From Alistipes sp. (GTDB taxonomy: Bacteria; Bacteroidota; Bacteroidia; Bacteroidales; Rikenellaceae): a stretch of DNA of 64,000 bases. Below the pieces are notes generated by a model that saw only the letters and a program-made list of their open reading frames with translations, was not told where the DNA came from and searched no databases. Positions 1-8,087 of the stretch are shown piece after piece; within the stretch, counting starts at the first letter, position 1, and every line of letters starts with the position of its first letter. The stretch covers positions 124,001 to 188,000 of the forward strand of contig JAFQRH010000019.1 in assembly GCA_017410165.1 (NCBI GenBank), read 5' to 3'. The position numbers and the translations under genes were made by a program.

Positions 1-617
1 ACCTGATGGTGCATTCGGCCATAAAGGAGCAGTTTGTCGAGCAACTGCGCAAGGAGTTTCGCTCGCTTGTGGGGCGTAAGGCGCATAAGACCAAACACTT
101 CGGCCGTATCGTGAACGAACGTGCGTTCGACCGTCTGGATGGCTATCTGCGCGATGCCGAGATACTCATTGGTGGTGCGCGCGACCGTGCCGAGCGATTT
201 ATCGAGCCGACTGTTGTCGGAGGCGTGTCGCCCGAGAGTCCGATTATGCAGGAGGAGATTTTTGGTCCGATATTTCCGTTGCTCACATTCGAGACGACGG
301 ACGAGGTTATCAACTTTGTCGTGCAACGCGAAAAACCGCTTGCGCTCTACTATTTCGGCTCGGTTGCAACCGGCGAGCGCATCATTCGCCACACCTCGGC
401 GGGCGGTACCTGTATAAACGATACGATTATGCACATCGCCAACGAGCATCTGCCATTTGGCGGTGTCGGCAATTCGGGTATGTCGGCATATCACGGCCGC
501 GAGTCGTTTAACGTCTTCTCGCATCGCCGCTCGGTGGTCATCACGCCGACGTGGCTCGACCTTCCGTTCCGATATATGCCGTACAGATTATTTTCGCTCG
601 TTAAGAAAATTTTGTAA
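1..617 (+). CDS. Aldehyde dehydrogenase, C-terminal part (cut by window edge)
   Basis: The reading frame is open from base 3 and runs into the left edge, so only the last ~204 residues are present. The segment has the C-terminal half of an NAD(P)-dependent aldehyde dehydrogenase: the IMQEEIFGPIFP motif, the INDTIMHIANEHLPFGGVG block and a hydrophobic, basic C-terminus (FSLVKKIL). These features, especially the short spacing and the tail, are typical of the ALDH3/fatty-aldehyde-dehydrogenase branch, which oxidises medium to long aliphatic or aromatic aldehydes. The catalytic cysteine lies upstream and is not visible, so substrate class is inferred from the C-terminus only. It converges on the aldolase operon and shares the intergenic hairpin at 646-687. 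Confidence 0.9.
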   Translation, partial: LMVHSAIKEQFVEQLRKEFRSLVGRKAHKTKHFGRIVNERAFDRLDGYLRDAEILIGGARDRAERFIEPTVVGGVSPESPIMQEEIFGPIFPLLTFETTDEVINFVVQREKPLALYYFGSVATGERIIRHTSAGGTCINDTIMHIANEHLPFGGVGNSGMSAYHGRESFNVFSHRRSVVITPTWLDLPFRYMPYRLFSLVKKIL

Positions 618-645
618 GAGAGGGGGCCGATTTTGGCATCATTAC

Positions 646-687
646 CAAAAAGGGGTTGTTCAACTCAACGGTTGGACAACCCCTTGT
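646..687 (-). terminator. Intrinsic terminator of the aldolase operon
   Basis: A long hairpin has arms AAGGGGTTGT (650-659) and ACAACCCCTT (676-685), extended inward by further pairing. Read on the minus strand it is followed by a run of five T. It lies 20 bases after the aldolase stop and between convergent genes, so it probably serves both directions. Confidence 0.8.
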
Positions 688-708
688 GCGTATGGTGGCA
701 CGCGCCGG

Positions 709-1524
709 CTAACCGCGCACCATCTTGTACTTCTCGATAAGCAACTCCACGACCGCCTCCGTCGCCTTCGGGAATACCTTGCGAAGGTCGATTTCGTCGG
801 TCGTCGTCAGTATCGCTTTGAGGTTGCGCATAAACGTATCCTTGATTTCGGTGGCGAGATTTACCTTTACGATACCCTCCGCAATCGCCTGCTGCACCAT
901 ATCGTGCGGAATGCCCGAACTGCCGTGCAGAACGAGCGCGACGGGTGTTGCGGCGTGAATCTCGCGCAGACGCTCGATGTCGAGGTGTGGTGGCTGCTTG
1001 TAGAAGCCGTGAGCCGAACCGATGGCAACCGCCAGGGCATCGACGCCCGTCTGCTCGACAAACGTACGCGCCTCGTCGGCGGTCGTAAATCCGCCGCCCT
1101 GCTGTTGACCGAGTTTGGCAACGTAACCCAACTCTGCCTCAACATTTACGCCATACGGACGAGCCAACTCCACTACGCGACGTGTCGTGGCGACATTCTC
1201 CTCGAATGGTCGCTCGCTGGCATCAATCATCACCGAGTCGAAACCCGCATCGAGGCAACGCTCGACCAACTCGACCGAGCCGCCGTGATCGAGGTGAATC
1301 CAGCCGCGTACGCCGTAGTCGGCAATTGCCGTGCGTGCCATCGAAACCGCCTGATGCAGACCCATATAGTCGATGGACGAGCGGGTGAGTTGCAACAGTA
1401 CGGGTGCGTCGGTCGCCTGTGCGGCACGCATCACGCCGGTCAGCGTCTCGAAGTTGTAGAAATTGGTGGCAAGCACCGCTTGACGATGCTCGGCACACTC
1501 TTTAAGTAACTCTTTTACATTCAT
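709..1524 (-). CDS. Class II (zinc) ketose-bisphosphate aldolase
   Basis: A 271-residue class II aldolase, which reversibly splits fructose- or tagatose-1,6-bisphosphate into two triose phosphates. The metal and catalytic motifs are all present: HLDHG (catalytic Asp and zinc His), the EAELG loop, IGSAHGFYK and LVLHGSSGIP (two further zinc His) and KVNLATE for phosphate binding. The length matches the short FbaA/GatY/KbaY branch, and fructose versus tagatose specificity cannot be read from the sequence. The ATG at 1524 is chosen because the family starts near MNVKELL; an in-frame ATG at 1536 would add four residues, and longer in-frame extension overlaps the upstream permease gene. It is the last gene of a three-gene operon, 59 bases after the permease. 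Confidence 0.88.
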   Translation of the reverse strand: MNVKELLKECAEHRQAVLATNFYNFETLTGVMRAAQATDAPVLLQLTRSSIDYMGLHQAVSMARTAIADYGVRGWIHLDHGGSVELVERCLDAGFDSVMIDASERPFEENVATTRRVVELARPYGVNVEAELGYVAKLGQQQGGGFTTADEARTFVEQTGVDALAVAIGSAHGFYKQPPHLDIERLREIHAATPVALVLHGSSGIPHDMVQQAIAEGIVKVNLATEIKDTFMRNLKAILTTTDEIDLRKVFPKATEAVVELLIEKYKMVRG

Positions 1525-1583
1525 TCTCGTATGCATATTAAAGCACAGAGGGCGACACTGTTGCGTCTGCCCTCCGTGCGTAT

Positions 1584-2843
1584 CTATTTTTGTTTGCGGC
1601 GGCTGTGCAGGAATAGGTGTTCGAGCAACAAAACCACGATGATACCCATCACAAAACCGTTGCCTGCGATTGGTCGCACGAGCGACGGAATGGCAGCGAG
1701 TGCCTCCTGTGGGGCGAACGACAGAATGATGGTGACCATAATAGGAATGGCGAGCACCAATCCGTCTTTGAACGATGCGGATGCGCCACTCTCGTGCATC
1801 AGGTGGAAACCGGCGGCAATCTGTGTTGCCATCAGATACATCAGCACGATACCCATTACCGGTTGCGGAATGGTGAGCAACACCGACACGAGTTCCGGTA
1901 CGCAGGCGATTACAATCATCGCTGCCGCAGCCGGAATGACCGTGTAGCGCGAACCGCACGAGGTCGAAGCCACAACACCCGGCGAGAGCGAGTAATCGAC
2001 CGGTCCGACAATGCCGCACGCACCGCTTACGATGTTCATCACGCCCGTCAGTATCATACCGCGTTTTTGGCGACGCTCCATTCCTGTGGCTTCGATAAAC
2101 TCGCCGAGCGACTGTACGGAGCCGACCTCGTTGATAAGCAGAGCGATGTAGCAGAACAGAAACGCTACGACAACACCGGCGTCGATATTAAAGCCGTCGA
2201 GCAGAAGTTGTGCCGGCTGGCTATCCTCTACAAACTGCGACGGGAAGCCGGTCAGCGCGTAGTAGATGAGCGAGCCGAGCAACATTGCAATAATGACGAC
2301 CATCGTCTTCCATACACCTCGCAGCAGGTTGTTTGCCGTAGCCATTGCAATCACGCACACAAGCGCGAAGAGCAGAGCCGTGCCGAGGTGTTCCGCGTCC
2401 GAGAAAATCATACCCACAATCGGCTTTGCCATCGTGAACGATATGAGAACGAGGATTGAAACCACGATGCGCGGAGTGAAGATTCGCTGCACGTATCGCA
2501 ATGCACCGCACGCCGCAAGCAGAGCAATCACACCACCGCCGATAATCATCGACGGATATATGGTGTTGCTGTCGCTACCTTGTCCGGCTGCGGCGAGTAC
2601 GCCCATAAGCAACACGGCGGCAGGGCCGGCAACAAGCGGCAAGCGATGACCCCACAGTGCCTGCACAATCATCGTCACGCCCATCACGGCAAAGAGTTTT
2701 TGCGTGAAAAAGACGGTCTCGCCCGCCGGTGCTACGAACGTGCTGGTCAGCACCACCGGAATACATATCATAAGCCATTGCAATCCGTAGAGGAGCATTG
2801 CTCCTGCCGACGGACGCTCATCGACTCCTACCCGTAACTTCAT
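1584..2843 (-). CDS. Nucleobase:cation symporter-2 (xanthine/uracil permease family)
   Basis: A 419-residue polytopic inner-membrane protein with about 12-14 hydrophobic segments. It looks like the NCS2 family, which takes up xanthine, uric acid or uracil with protons. Family signs are the early GLQWLMICIPVVLTS segment, the central INEVGSVQSLGEF stretch and the helical-hairpin segment with PVMGIVLMYLMATQIAAG. The family's substrate-binding glutamate probably lies in the INEVGS region. The exact nucleobase is not decidable here. It starts 9 bases after the stop of the upstream phosphodiesterase gene, so the two are co-transcribed. Confidence 0.85.
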   Translation of the reverse strand: MKLRVGVDERPSAGAMLLYGLQWLMICIPVVLTSTFVAPAGETVFFTQKLFAVMGVTMIVQALWGHRLPLVAGPAAVLLMGVLAAAGQGSDSNTIYPSMIIGGGVIALLAACGALRYVQRIFTPRIVVSILVLISFTMAKPIVGMIFSDAEHLGTALLFALVCVIAMATANNLLRGVWKTMVVIIAMLLGSLIYYALTGFPSQFVEDSQPAQLLLDGFNIDAGVVVAFLFCYIALLINEVGSVQSLGEFIEATGMERRQKRGMILTGVMNIVSGACGIVGPVDYSLSPGVVASTSCGSRYTVIPAAAAMIVIACVPELVSVLLTIPQPVMGIVLMYLMATQIAAGFHLMHESGASASFKDGLVLAIPIMVTIILSFAPQEALAAIPSLVRPIAGNGFVMGIIVVLLLEHLFLHSRRKQK

Positions 2844-2852
2844 TGCAAGATG

Positions 2853-3656
2853 TTATTTTGTGCACATCTCGGCGATGAGCTTCTTCGCCAAAATCGGGTT
2901 GTCGGTGGTGATGTAATCAACACCCTGCTCGATTACCCAACGCAATGCCTCTTCGTCGTTCACCGTCCATACGTTCACCGTCAGACCGAGTTTGTGGCAC
3001 TGCTTAATCCACTTCGGATGCTTTTTCAGCACGTCGTACTTGTAGTCGATACCCGAGATGCCCATACCCTTCACGTACTCCGGCTTGTAGTCGCCGTTCA
3101 GGTATGCGATAGGGGTGTTCTTCGGAGCCAAACGCTTCAACTCGAAGCATACCCACGGACGGAAAGCGATATACTCGACGCGCTCCTGCAAGCCGTACTT
3201 GGCAACGAGCTTAACGGTCTGCTTCACGATTTTGGTCTCCAAAGCAGGCGTTGCGTGGCTCTTAATCTCGATGATGAGTTTCGTGTAAGGGTCCTTCTGT
3301 GTCTGCGACAGATACTCTTCGAGCAACGGCATCTGCTCGCCATTTTCGAGCGGAATCTCGCGAATCTTCGCAAGTTTCGACTTCTGAATCTCTACTCTCT
3401 TGATGCCCTTATCCTTATATACGCTCTTGTCGGGGTGCATACTGCCGTGAGCAACGACAATCTTACCATCCTTCGTGAGGTTGATGTCGCACTCCGAGCC
3501 ATAGAGACCCAGCTCCTGTGCCTTTTGCAGAGCGGCAATCGAGTTGCGGCACGAGCCGTCAGTTGCGTGGAAACCGCGGTGAGCGATTACTTTCGGTTGA
3601 GCGATAGCGGCAATCGATACGCATAGGGCGATTGCCAATACGAGTAACTTTTTCAT
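2853..3656 (-). CDS. Secreted glycerophosphodiester phosphodiesterase family protein
   Basis: A 267-residue protein with a clear N-terminal signal peptide (residues 1-19, ending AIA-Q), so it is exported to the periplasm. The GDPD catalytic set is visible: H26-R27-G28, E55 and D57 in SECDI, H70, and the later EIKSH metal-binding motif. The family hydrolyses glycerophosphodiesters to glycerol-3-phosphate and an alcohol. The C-terminal VNVWTVNDEEALRWVIEQGVDYITTDNP region is a family hallmark. It leads the operon with the nucleobase permease and aldolase and has its own promoter at 3721-3751. The exact substrate is not known; some Bacteroidetes relatives act on phosphoinositol-type diesters. Confidence 0.9.
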   Translation of the reverse strand: MKKLLVLAIALCVSIAAIAQPKVIAHRGFHATDGSCRNSIAALQKAQELGLYGSECDINLTKDGKIVVAHGSMHPDKSVYKDKGIKRVEIQKSKLAKIREIPLENGEQMPLLEEYLSQTQKDPYTKLIIEIKSHATPALETKIVKQTVKLVAKYGLQERVEYIAFRPWVCFELKRLAPKNTPIAYLNGDYKPEYVKGMGISGIDYKYDVLKKHPKWIKQCHKLGLTVNVWTVNDEEALRWVIEQGVDYITTDNPILAKKLIAEMCTK

Positions 3657-3720
3657 AGATGTTTGATATTTTTTGGTTTAACTTTTTCGCGTCTTTTGTG
3701 TTTTTGCGCTTTGTAACCAA

Positions 3721-3751
3721 CAAATGTAGCAATCTTTTCGCGAAAATACAA
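3721..3751 (-). promoter_or_regulatory. Promoter of the phosphodiesterase-permease-aldolase operon
   Basis: Read on the minus strand: TTG (3751-3749), exactly 20 bases, then TAcaTTTG (3728-3721). This matches the Bacteroidetes primary sigma-factor consensus and leaves a leader of about 55-60 bases. Confidence 0.7.
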
Positions 3752-3778
3752 TTTCGGGCGATAAAATTTGTTGCACTA

Positions 3779-3809
3779 TTGCGCGGGTCGCAGGAAAATA
3801 TTACCTTTG
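3779..3809 (+). promoter_or_regulatory. Promoter of the epimerase-YbaK pair
   Basis: TTG (3779-3781), 20-base spacer, TAccTTTG (3802-3809), about 40 bases before the epimerase ATG. It is divergent from the promoter at 3721-3751. Confidence 0.75.
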
Positions 3810-3849
3810 CGATAGATAATAAAATGATTACAACAAAAAAGTAACTACT

Positions 3850-4518
3850 ATGGCAAACAAAATTTCCGTATCGGTAATGTGTTCGGATTTGATGAATCTC
3901 GAACGCGATATCAAAACATTGGAGCGCAACGGCATCGATTGGCTGCATATTGACGTAATGGATGGTCACTTTGTGCCGAATATGACCTTCGGTCCCGATT
4001 TTCCGAACGCAATGCACCGCGTAACGGATATGCCGCTCGATATTCACCTTATGTGCGAGGAGCCGGAGTTTATCTGCTCGAAAATCGACGTTCACGCCGG
4101 CGATATCGTCTCGACGCATGTCGAACTCAATAAGGATTTGAGCCAGTTCGCAGCCGAGATTCACGGCAAGGGCGCAATGTTTGGTGTGGTGGTTAATCCT
4201 GATACGCCGGTCGATTCGGTTGCTCCGCATATGGCTTATACCGATATGGTTACGCTGATGCTCGTGCATCCGGGCTTTTCGGGTGCGAAACTTGTCGAGG
4301 GCATTCTCGATAAGGTTGCAGAGATGCGCAAGTGGCTCGACGAGCACGGCTATGCACACGTGCTTATCAGTGTCGATGGCAGCGTAAGTTGCGAGCGTGC
4401 GAAGTTGATGACCGAGATGGGCGCAAACGTCTTCGTAGGTGGTACGGCTGGCGTATATCGCAAGGGTATGACGCTCGACGAGTCGATTCCGCAGTTGCGT
4501 GCCGCAATCGCAAAATAG
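3850..4518 (+). CDS. Ribulose-phosphate 3-epimerase family protein (divergent)
   Basis: A 222-residue TIM-barrel protein of the pentulose-phosphate epimerase family. The metal/acid-base residues are in place: H33 and D35 in the HIDVMDGHFVPNMTFG motif, H66 in DIHLM and D176 in the last phosphate loop. Two family signatures are altered: the usual MTVNPGFGGQ is MLVHPGFSGA, and the usual VDGG is VDGS. It may therefore be the housekeeping Rpe of the pentose phosphate pathway or a specialised epimerase such as one acting on allulose-6-phosphate. The gene for a YbaK-type protein follows 11 bases later. Confidence 0.82.
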   Translation: MANKISVSVMCSDLMNLERDIKTLERNGIDWLHIDVMDGHFVPNMTFGPDFPNAMHRVTDMPLDIHLMCEEPEFICSKIDVHAGDIVSTHVELNKDLSQFAAEIHGKGAMFGVVVNPDTPVDSVAPHMAYTDMVTLMLVHPGFSGAKLVEGILDKVAEMRKWLDEHGYAHVLISVDGSVSCERAKLMTEMGANVFVGGTAGVYRKGMTLDESIPQLRAAIAK

Positions 4519-4529
4519 GGCATAGGCGT

Positions 4530-5021
4530 ATGGAACGGCGCAATAAAGTATTCGATTTTCTGCAATCGCGGGGAATCGAATACTCTTTTTATGAGCACCC
4601 CGAAGCCCCGACCATCGAAATTGCCCGCGAGTATTGGCGTGCAGACGGGTCGAAGCACTGCAAAAATCTCTTTTTTCGCAACCATAAGGGCAATCGCCAC
4701 TATTTAGTGGTGTTCGACAGCGAGCAGTCGCTGGCGATTCACGACCTCGAACATCGTCTGCATCAGGGAAAACTCTCGTTTGCCTCCGAGCAGCGTATGG
4801 AGCGCTATCTCGGTCTGCGACCCGGGTCGGTCTCGCCATTTGGGTTGATTAACGATACGGAGTGCCACGTGCATCTGTTCTTGGATAAGACGCTGCTCGA
4901 CTATCCGTCGTTGAGTTTTCATCCGAACGACAATCGCGCAACGGTTGTCATCTCGCAAGAGGAGTTTGCACGCTATTTGGCAGCCGTCGGTAATACGTAC
5001 GAGTATTTGGAGTTGTATTAG
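4530..5021 (+). CDS. YbaK/ProX-type aminoacyl-tRNA deacylase
   Basis: A 163-residue protein of the YbaK/ProX (PrdX-like) editing family, which hydrolyses mischarged aminoacyl-tRNA in trans, most often Ala-tRNA(Pro). It has the hallmark KHCKNLFFRN segment with the catalytic-site lysine K45, followed by a YLVV strand and a SVSPFGLIND loop. The ATG at 4530 is used because it gives the family N-terminus; the frame is open further upstream but there overlaps the epimerase gene. Substrate specificity is inferred from the family. Confidence 0.85.
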   Translation: MERRNKVFDFLQSRGIEYSFYEHPEAPTIEIAREYWRADGSKHCKNLFFRNHKGNRHYLVVFDSEQSLAIHDLEHRLHQGKLSFASEQRMERYLGLRPGSVSPFGLINDTECHVHLFLDKTLLDYPSLSFHPNDNRATVVISQEEFARYLAAVGNTYEYLELY

Positions 5022-5062
5022 GTAAGACGGGACGGGCAGAGCAAAGGTAATACCCCCCTCGC

Positions 5063-5470
5063 TTAAAAACGGTTAAATGCTGCGGCAAAGGTCTCGGCTG
5101 CCTGATCGAGTCCCTTCTGCAACTTGCCGCCCACCATCATTCGCATCATCATATTCAACTCGGCGTGCAACACCATTCGCATACGGGTATCGGTCGGTGT
5201 AACCTCGTGCAACTGAATCCAAAAAGCAAAGTCGATAGGCACACCGCCATCGTCGCCCGTAATCTTTACGTGCTTGCACTCGACCTTGTCCACCATACGC
5301 AGTTTGACCGTAAAGCCCTTCACCTTGAACGAGCAGGTGTCGGCCGTCGCCTGCCACTCCTCAACCTTGTCTGCTACGGCAGGCGTGAGCAGCGAAAAGT
5401 CGGAGATGAGCGGGAATATCTGTGCCGCCGATTTGCGTATCTGTTGCTGTTTCGATTCGTACTTTTCCAT
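5063..5470 (-). CDS. SRPBCC (START-like) family protein
   Basis: A 135-residue protein with the helix-grip layout: an N-terminal strand with SKQQQIRKSAAQIFPLISDF, central strands, and a long C-terminal helix (LQKGLDQAAETFAAAFNRF). SRPBCC proteins hold hydrophobic ligands in a deep cavity; this short form is common in Bacteroidetes and has no established function. There is no signal peptide, so it is cytoplasmic. A TAtaTTTG box on the minus strand (5497-5490) lies 20 bases upstream of the ATG. Confidence 0.8.
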   Translation of the reverse strand: MEKYESKQQQIRKSAAQIFPLISDFSLLTPAVADKVEEWQATADTCSFKVKGFTVKLRMVDKVECKHVKITGDDGGVPIDFAFWIQLHEVTPTDTRMRMVLHAELNMMMRMMVGGKLQKGLDQAAETFAAAFNRF

Positions 5471-5743
5471 AAAAACGCATTTGAGAGCGCAAATATATTA
5501 CAATTTTGTGAAACTTTTAATGATTCGGGGCTCGTCTCGTCGAAAAACTTTTATTCGAGCCACTATATTTTATAAATATGTAGAAATGTGTAAAGAGCGT
5601 GTTGCTGCGACGGATACGCTTTTGGTCGGTGCGCGGGTCGTGCAAAAGTGGTGTTTGGAGATTTTTTTTGAGAAAAAACGGTGATTATTGCTTAAAAATC
5701 AGAAAAAAAATGTGTCGAATTTCCTCTTTTGCAAAATAAAGTG

Positions 5744-5751
5744 TATATTTG
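5744..5751 (+). promoter_or_regulatory. -7 box for HU; rest of the 5471-5838 gap
   Basis: TAtaTTTG sits 87 bases before the HU start; no good TTG lies 19-21 bases upstream. The 368-base gap 5471-5838 is AT-rich and also holds the opposite-strand -7 box of the SRPBCC gene (5490-5497). I see no credible gene, repeat or terminator in the rest of it. Confidence 0.55.
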
Positions 5752-5838
5752 CGCTCGATTTCGCCCAACCCAAACAGTGTTTTGGCAAATGGGTGAATCA
5801 TAATACGGATTATTAACTCATAAAATTCAAATAAAGTT

Positions 5839-6111
5839 ATGACAAAGGCAGATATCGTTAGCGAAATCGCTAAAAAGACCGGCGTAGAGAAGGTCCAGAT
5901 TCAGACTATTGTAGAGGCATTTATGGAGGAGGTTAAGGAGTCGCTCAGCAACAATGAGAACGTTTATCTCCGTGGCTTTGGTTCGTTCATCATCAAGAAG
6001 CGTGCACAGAAGGTTGCTCGTAACATCTCGAAGAATACGACCATCACTATTCCGGAGCACAACATCCCTGCATTCAAGCCGGCAAAGACTTTCGTTGCAA
6101 AGATTAAATAA
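5839..6111 (+). CDS. hup: HU/IHF-family DNA-binding protein
   Basis: A 90-residue nucleoid protein of the HU family that binds and bends DNA as a dimer. It shows the usual layout: two N-terminal helices (MTKADIVSEIAKKTG), the LRGFGSF beta signature, a basic arm (NISKNTTITIPEHNIPAFKPAKTF) with the intercalating proline, and a C-terminal FVAKIK. Length and motif are standard. It has its own promoter, and the 29-residue basic protein gene follows 24 bases later. Confidence 0.95.
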   Translation: MTKADIVSEIAKKTGVEKVQIQTIVEAFMEEVKESLSNNENVYLRGFGSFIIKKRAQKVARNISKNTTITIPEHNIPAFKPAKTFVAKIK

Positions 6112-6135
6112 TTCACCTTATAAAACAATACAACT

Positions 6136-6225
6136 ATGCCAAACGGAAAGAAGCATAAGCGTCACAAGATGGCGACCCACAAGCGTAAGAAGCGTCTGCG
6201 CAAGGATCGTCACAAGAAGAAGTAG
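6136..6225 (+). CDS. 29-residue basic ribosome-associated protein (AURKAIP1/COX24-like)
   Basis: A very short ORF that begins MPNGKKHKRHKM and is almost wholly Lys, Arg and His. This sequence type is conserved in Bacteroidetes under the AURKAIP1/COX24 domain name; the mitochondrial counterpart (mS38/Cox24) is a ribosomal protein, so a ribosomal role is inferred. It begins 24 bases after HU and is followed by a long hairpin (6250-6301). It is easy to miss because of its size. Confidence 0.85.
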   Translation: MPNGKKHKRHKMATHKRKKRLRKDRHKKK

Positions 6226-6249
6226 TGTGCCGGTGGCATATTGCTTGTG

Positions 6250-6301
6250 AATAGGTAACGAACGCTAAACGGGCTCAATGCCCTTTTAGCGTTTACCTAT
6301 T
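6250..6301 (+). other. Long hairpin between the small basic protein and RNase G
   Basis: A 52-base near-perfect inverted repeat with arms AATAGGTAA/TTACCTATT and AACGCTAAA/TTTAGCGTT and an inner GGGC/GCCC around a TCAAT loop. No T-run follows, so it is a poor intrinsic terminator. It is a structured element in the intergenic or leader RNA ahead of the ribonuclease gene. Confidence 0.75.
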
Positions 6302-6358
6302 AAAAAAAGGGGGTGTCGAAGGGCTCCCTCCGATGAAACTCTAAACGTAATTTTACAG

Positions 6359-7942
6359 ATGAACCGGGAACTGATTGTAAATGTAACATCAACCGAGATC
6401 AACATTGCGCTCTGCGAGGATCGCAAACTCGTCGAACTCGGAAAAGAGATGGCGCAAACGGGCTTTGCCGTCGGCGACATCTACCTCGGCAAAGTGCGTA
6501 AAATTATGCCCGGACTCAATGCCGCGTTCGTCAATATCGGTCACGAACGCGACGCTTTTATCCACTATCAGGACTTGGGAACTCACTTCCCGTCGCTCGA
6601 TAAAATCGTGGCGAGCCACGCACCGGGTAAGCGCGGTGTGCGCCTCGAAACGATGAAACTCGATGCAGGGTTGGAACGCGACGGCAAGATATCTTCGTTG
6701 CTGCAAGTCGGTCAGACAGTGATGGTTCAAATCTCGAAGGAGGCCATCTCGACCAAAGGTCCGCGTTTGACGTGCGATATCTCGCTTGCGGGTCGCAATA
6801 TTGTTCTCGTCCCTTTCTCGTCGAAGGTCTTTCTCTCGCAGAAGATTCGCTCGAACGAGGATAAAAAACGGTTGAAGCGTGTCGCAGCCGGTGTGTTGCC
6901 GAAGAATTTCGGCGTCATCATCCGTACGGCTGCCGTAAATGCCACCGACCTGGATGTCGAGCAGGATATTCTGGCTGCGGTGGAGAAGTGGAAGAAGACG
7001 TGCCAGCAAATCCGTCGCCATCAGGCACCATCGCTTTTGATGGGCGAGATGAATCGCGCGAATACGATTATTCGCGACAATCTCGACGGTTCGTTCTCGC
7101 AGATCTGCGTGGACGACGAGGGTATGTTCAACGAGATACGCAACTACATCCGTTCGGTCGATCCCGAGAAGGAGAAGATCGTAAAATTGTATCGCGGCTC
7201 GGTGCCGATTTTCGACAATTTCGATATCTCGCGCCAAATCAAGTCGCTGTTTGCCCGCTATGTGTCGCTCAAACGAGGTGCATACCTCATCATCGAATCG
7301 ACCGAGGCAATGAACGTCATCGACGTCAATTCGGGCAACCGCACAAAAGCCGACGATAATCAGGAACAGACGGTGCTCGAAGTCAATCTTGCTGCTGCAG
7401 CGGAGATCGCACGACAGTTGCGCCTGCGAGATTTGGGCGGCATCGTTATAATCGACTTTATCGATATGCACAAGGCGCATAGTCGCCAACTGCTCTTTGA
7501 CGAGATGACTCGTCTGATGGCGACCGACAAAGCAAAGCATACGATATTGCCGCTGACGAAGTTTGGTCTGATGCAGATTACTCGTCAGCGTATCCGCCCG
7601 GTTGCGGTGCAGGATATACAGGATGTTTGCCCGACGTGTGGAGGTACGGGCAAAATTGAACCGACAGTACTGCTCGATCGCAAGATCGAGAACCAAATAT
7701 CGTTACTCGTTCAGGACCACGGCCGGCGTTACATTCGATTGGTAACCAGCCCATACGTCGAGGCATTCCTCAACAAGGGTTTGTGGTCGTTGCGTCGCCG
7801 TTGGATGGCCCGCTATGGCGTTTGGCTTTCGGTGCGCGCCGACCAGAGTGTCGGAATGGTCGATGTGAAGTATCTCGACCGCGAGGGTAACGATTTGCTG
7901 GCAATCGAGCCGGCCGGAAAATCGCGTCGCCGCAAACGCTAA
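6359..7942 (+). CDS. rng: Ribonuclease G/E family endoribonuclease
   Basis: A 527-residue RNase E/G catalytic protein, which cuts single-stranded AU-rich RNA in rRNA maturation and mRNA decay. An S1 domain lies near residues 35-125 (GDIYLGKVRKIMPGLNAAFV). The DNase-I-like catalytic region carries the two magnesium aspartates D322 (NVIDVNSG) and D366 (IIDFIDM), 44 apart as in the E. coli enzyme. The zinc link CPTCGG uses C424 and C427. The length fits RNase G; there is no RNase E-style scaffold tail, only a short basic C-terminus (KSRRRKR). The ATG at 6359 gives the standard MNRELIVNV start. An unusual hairpin lies 58 bases upstream. Confidence 0.95.
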   Translation: MNRELIVNVTSTEINIALCEDRKLVELGKEMAQTGFAVGDIYLGKVRKIMPGLNAAFVNIGHERDAFIHYQDLGTHFPSLDKIVASHAPGKRGVRLETMKLDAGLERDGKISSLLQVGQTVMVQISKEAISTKGPRLTCDISLAGRNIVLVPFSSKVFLSQKIRSNEDKKRLKRVAAGVLPKNFGVIIRTAAVNATDLDVEQDILAAVEKWKKTCQQIRRHQAPSLLMGEMNRANTIIRDNLDGSFSQICVDDEGMFNEIRNYIRSVDPEKEKIVKLYRGSVPIFDNFDISRQIKSLFARYVSLKRGAYLIIESTEAMNVIDVNSGNRTKADDNQEQTVLEVNLAAAAEIARQLRLRDLGGIVIIDFIDMHKAHSRQLLFDEMTRLMATDKAKHTILPLTKFGLMQITRQRIRPVAVQDIQDVCPTCGGTGKIEPTVLLDRKIENQISLLVQDHGRRYIRLVTSPYVEAFLNKGLWSLRRRWMARYGVWLSVRADQSVGMVDVKYLDREGNDLLAIEPAGKSRRRKR

Positions 7943-7955
7943 TGCGACACGCAGG

Positions 7956-8062
7956 GCATAAGGTGCGACCGAAAAAGTAGGGGCATAAGGCACAGCCGAA
8001 AGAGTAGGGCATAAGGTGCGACCGAAAAAGTAGGGGCATAAAGCACAGCCGAAAGAGTAGGG
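7956..8062. repeat. Four 26-27 bp tandem repeats alternating in two types (A-B-A-B)
   Basis: Copies start at GCATAA at 7956, 7983, 8009 and 8036. Copies 1 and 3 carry GGTGCGACCGAAAAAGTAGG, copies 2 and 4 carry the variant core GCACAGCCGAAAGAGTAGG. The array fills most of the space between rng and mfd and ends 25 bases before the mfd ATG. Confidence 0.9.
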
Positions 8063-8087
8063 TTAACGCATAACAACCATAAAGAGT

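Noticed and set aside
457..1509. A 350-codon plus-strand frame over the aldolase
   Set aside because: It starts inside the aldehyde dehydrogenase, crosses a terminator and opposes a gene with full catalytic motifs.
709..2019. A longer start for the aldolase reaching 2019
   Set aside because: The extra 165 residues overlap the permease and have no aldolase similarity; the family N-terminus is at 1524.
7956..8062. CRISPR-like array
   Set aside because: Units are directly adjacent with no spacers, only two types, and no cas genes in the window.
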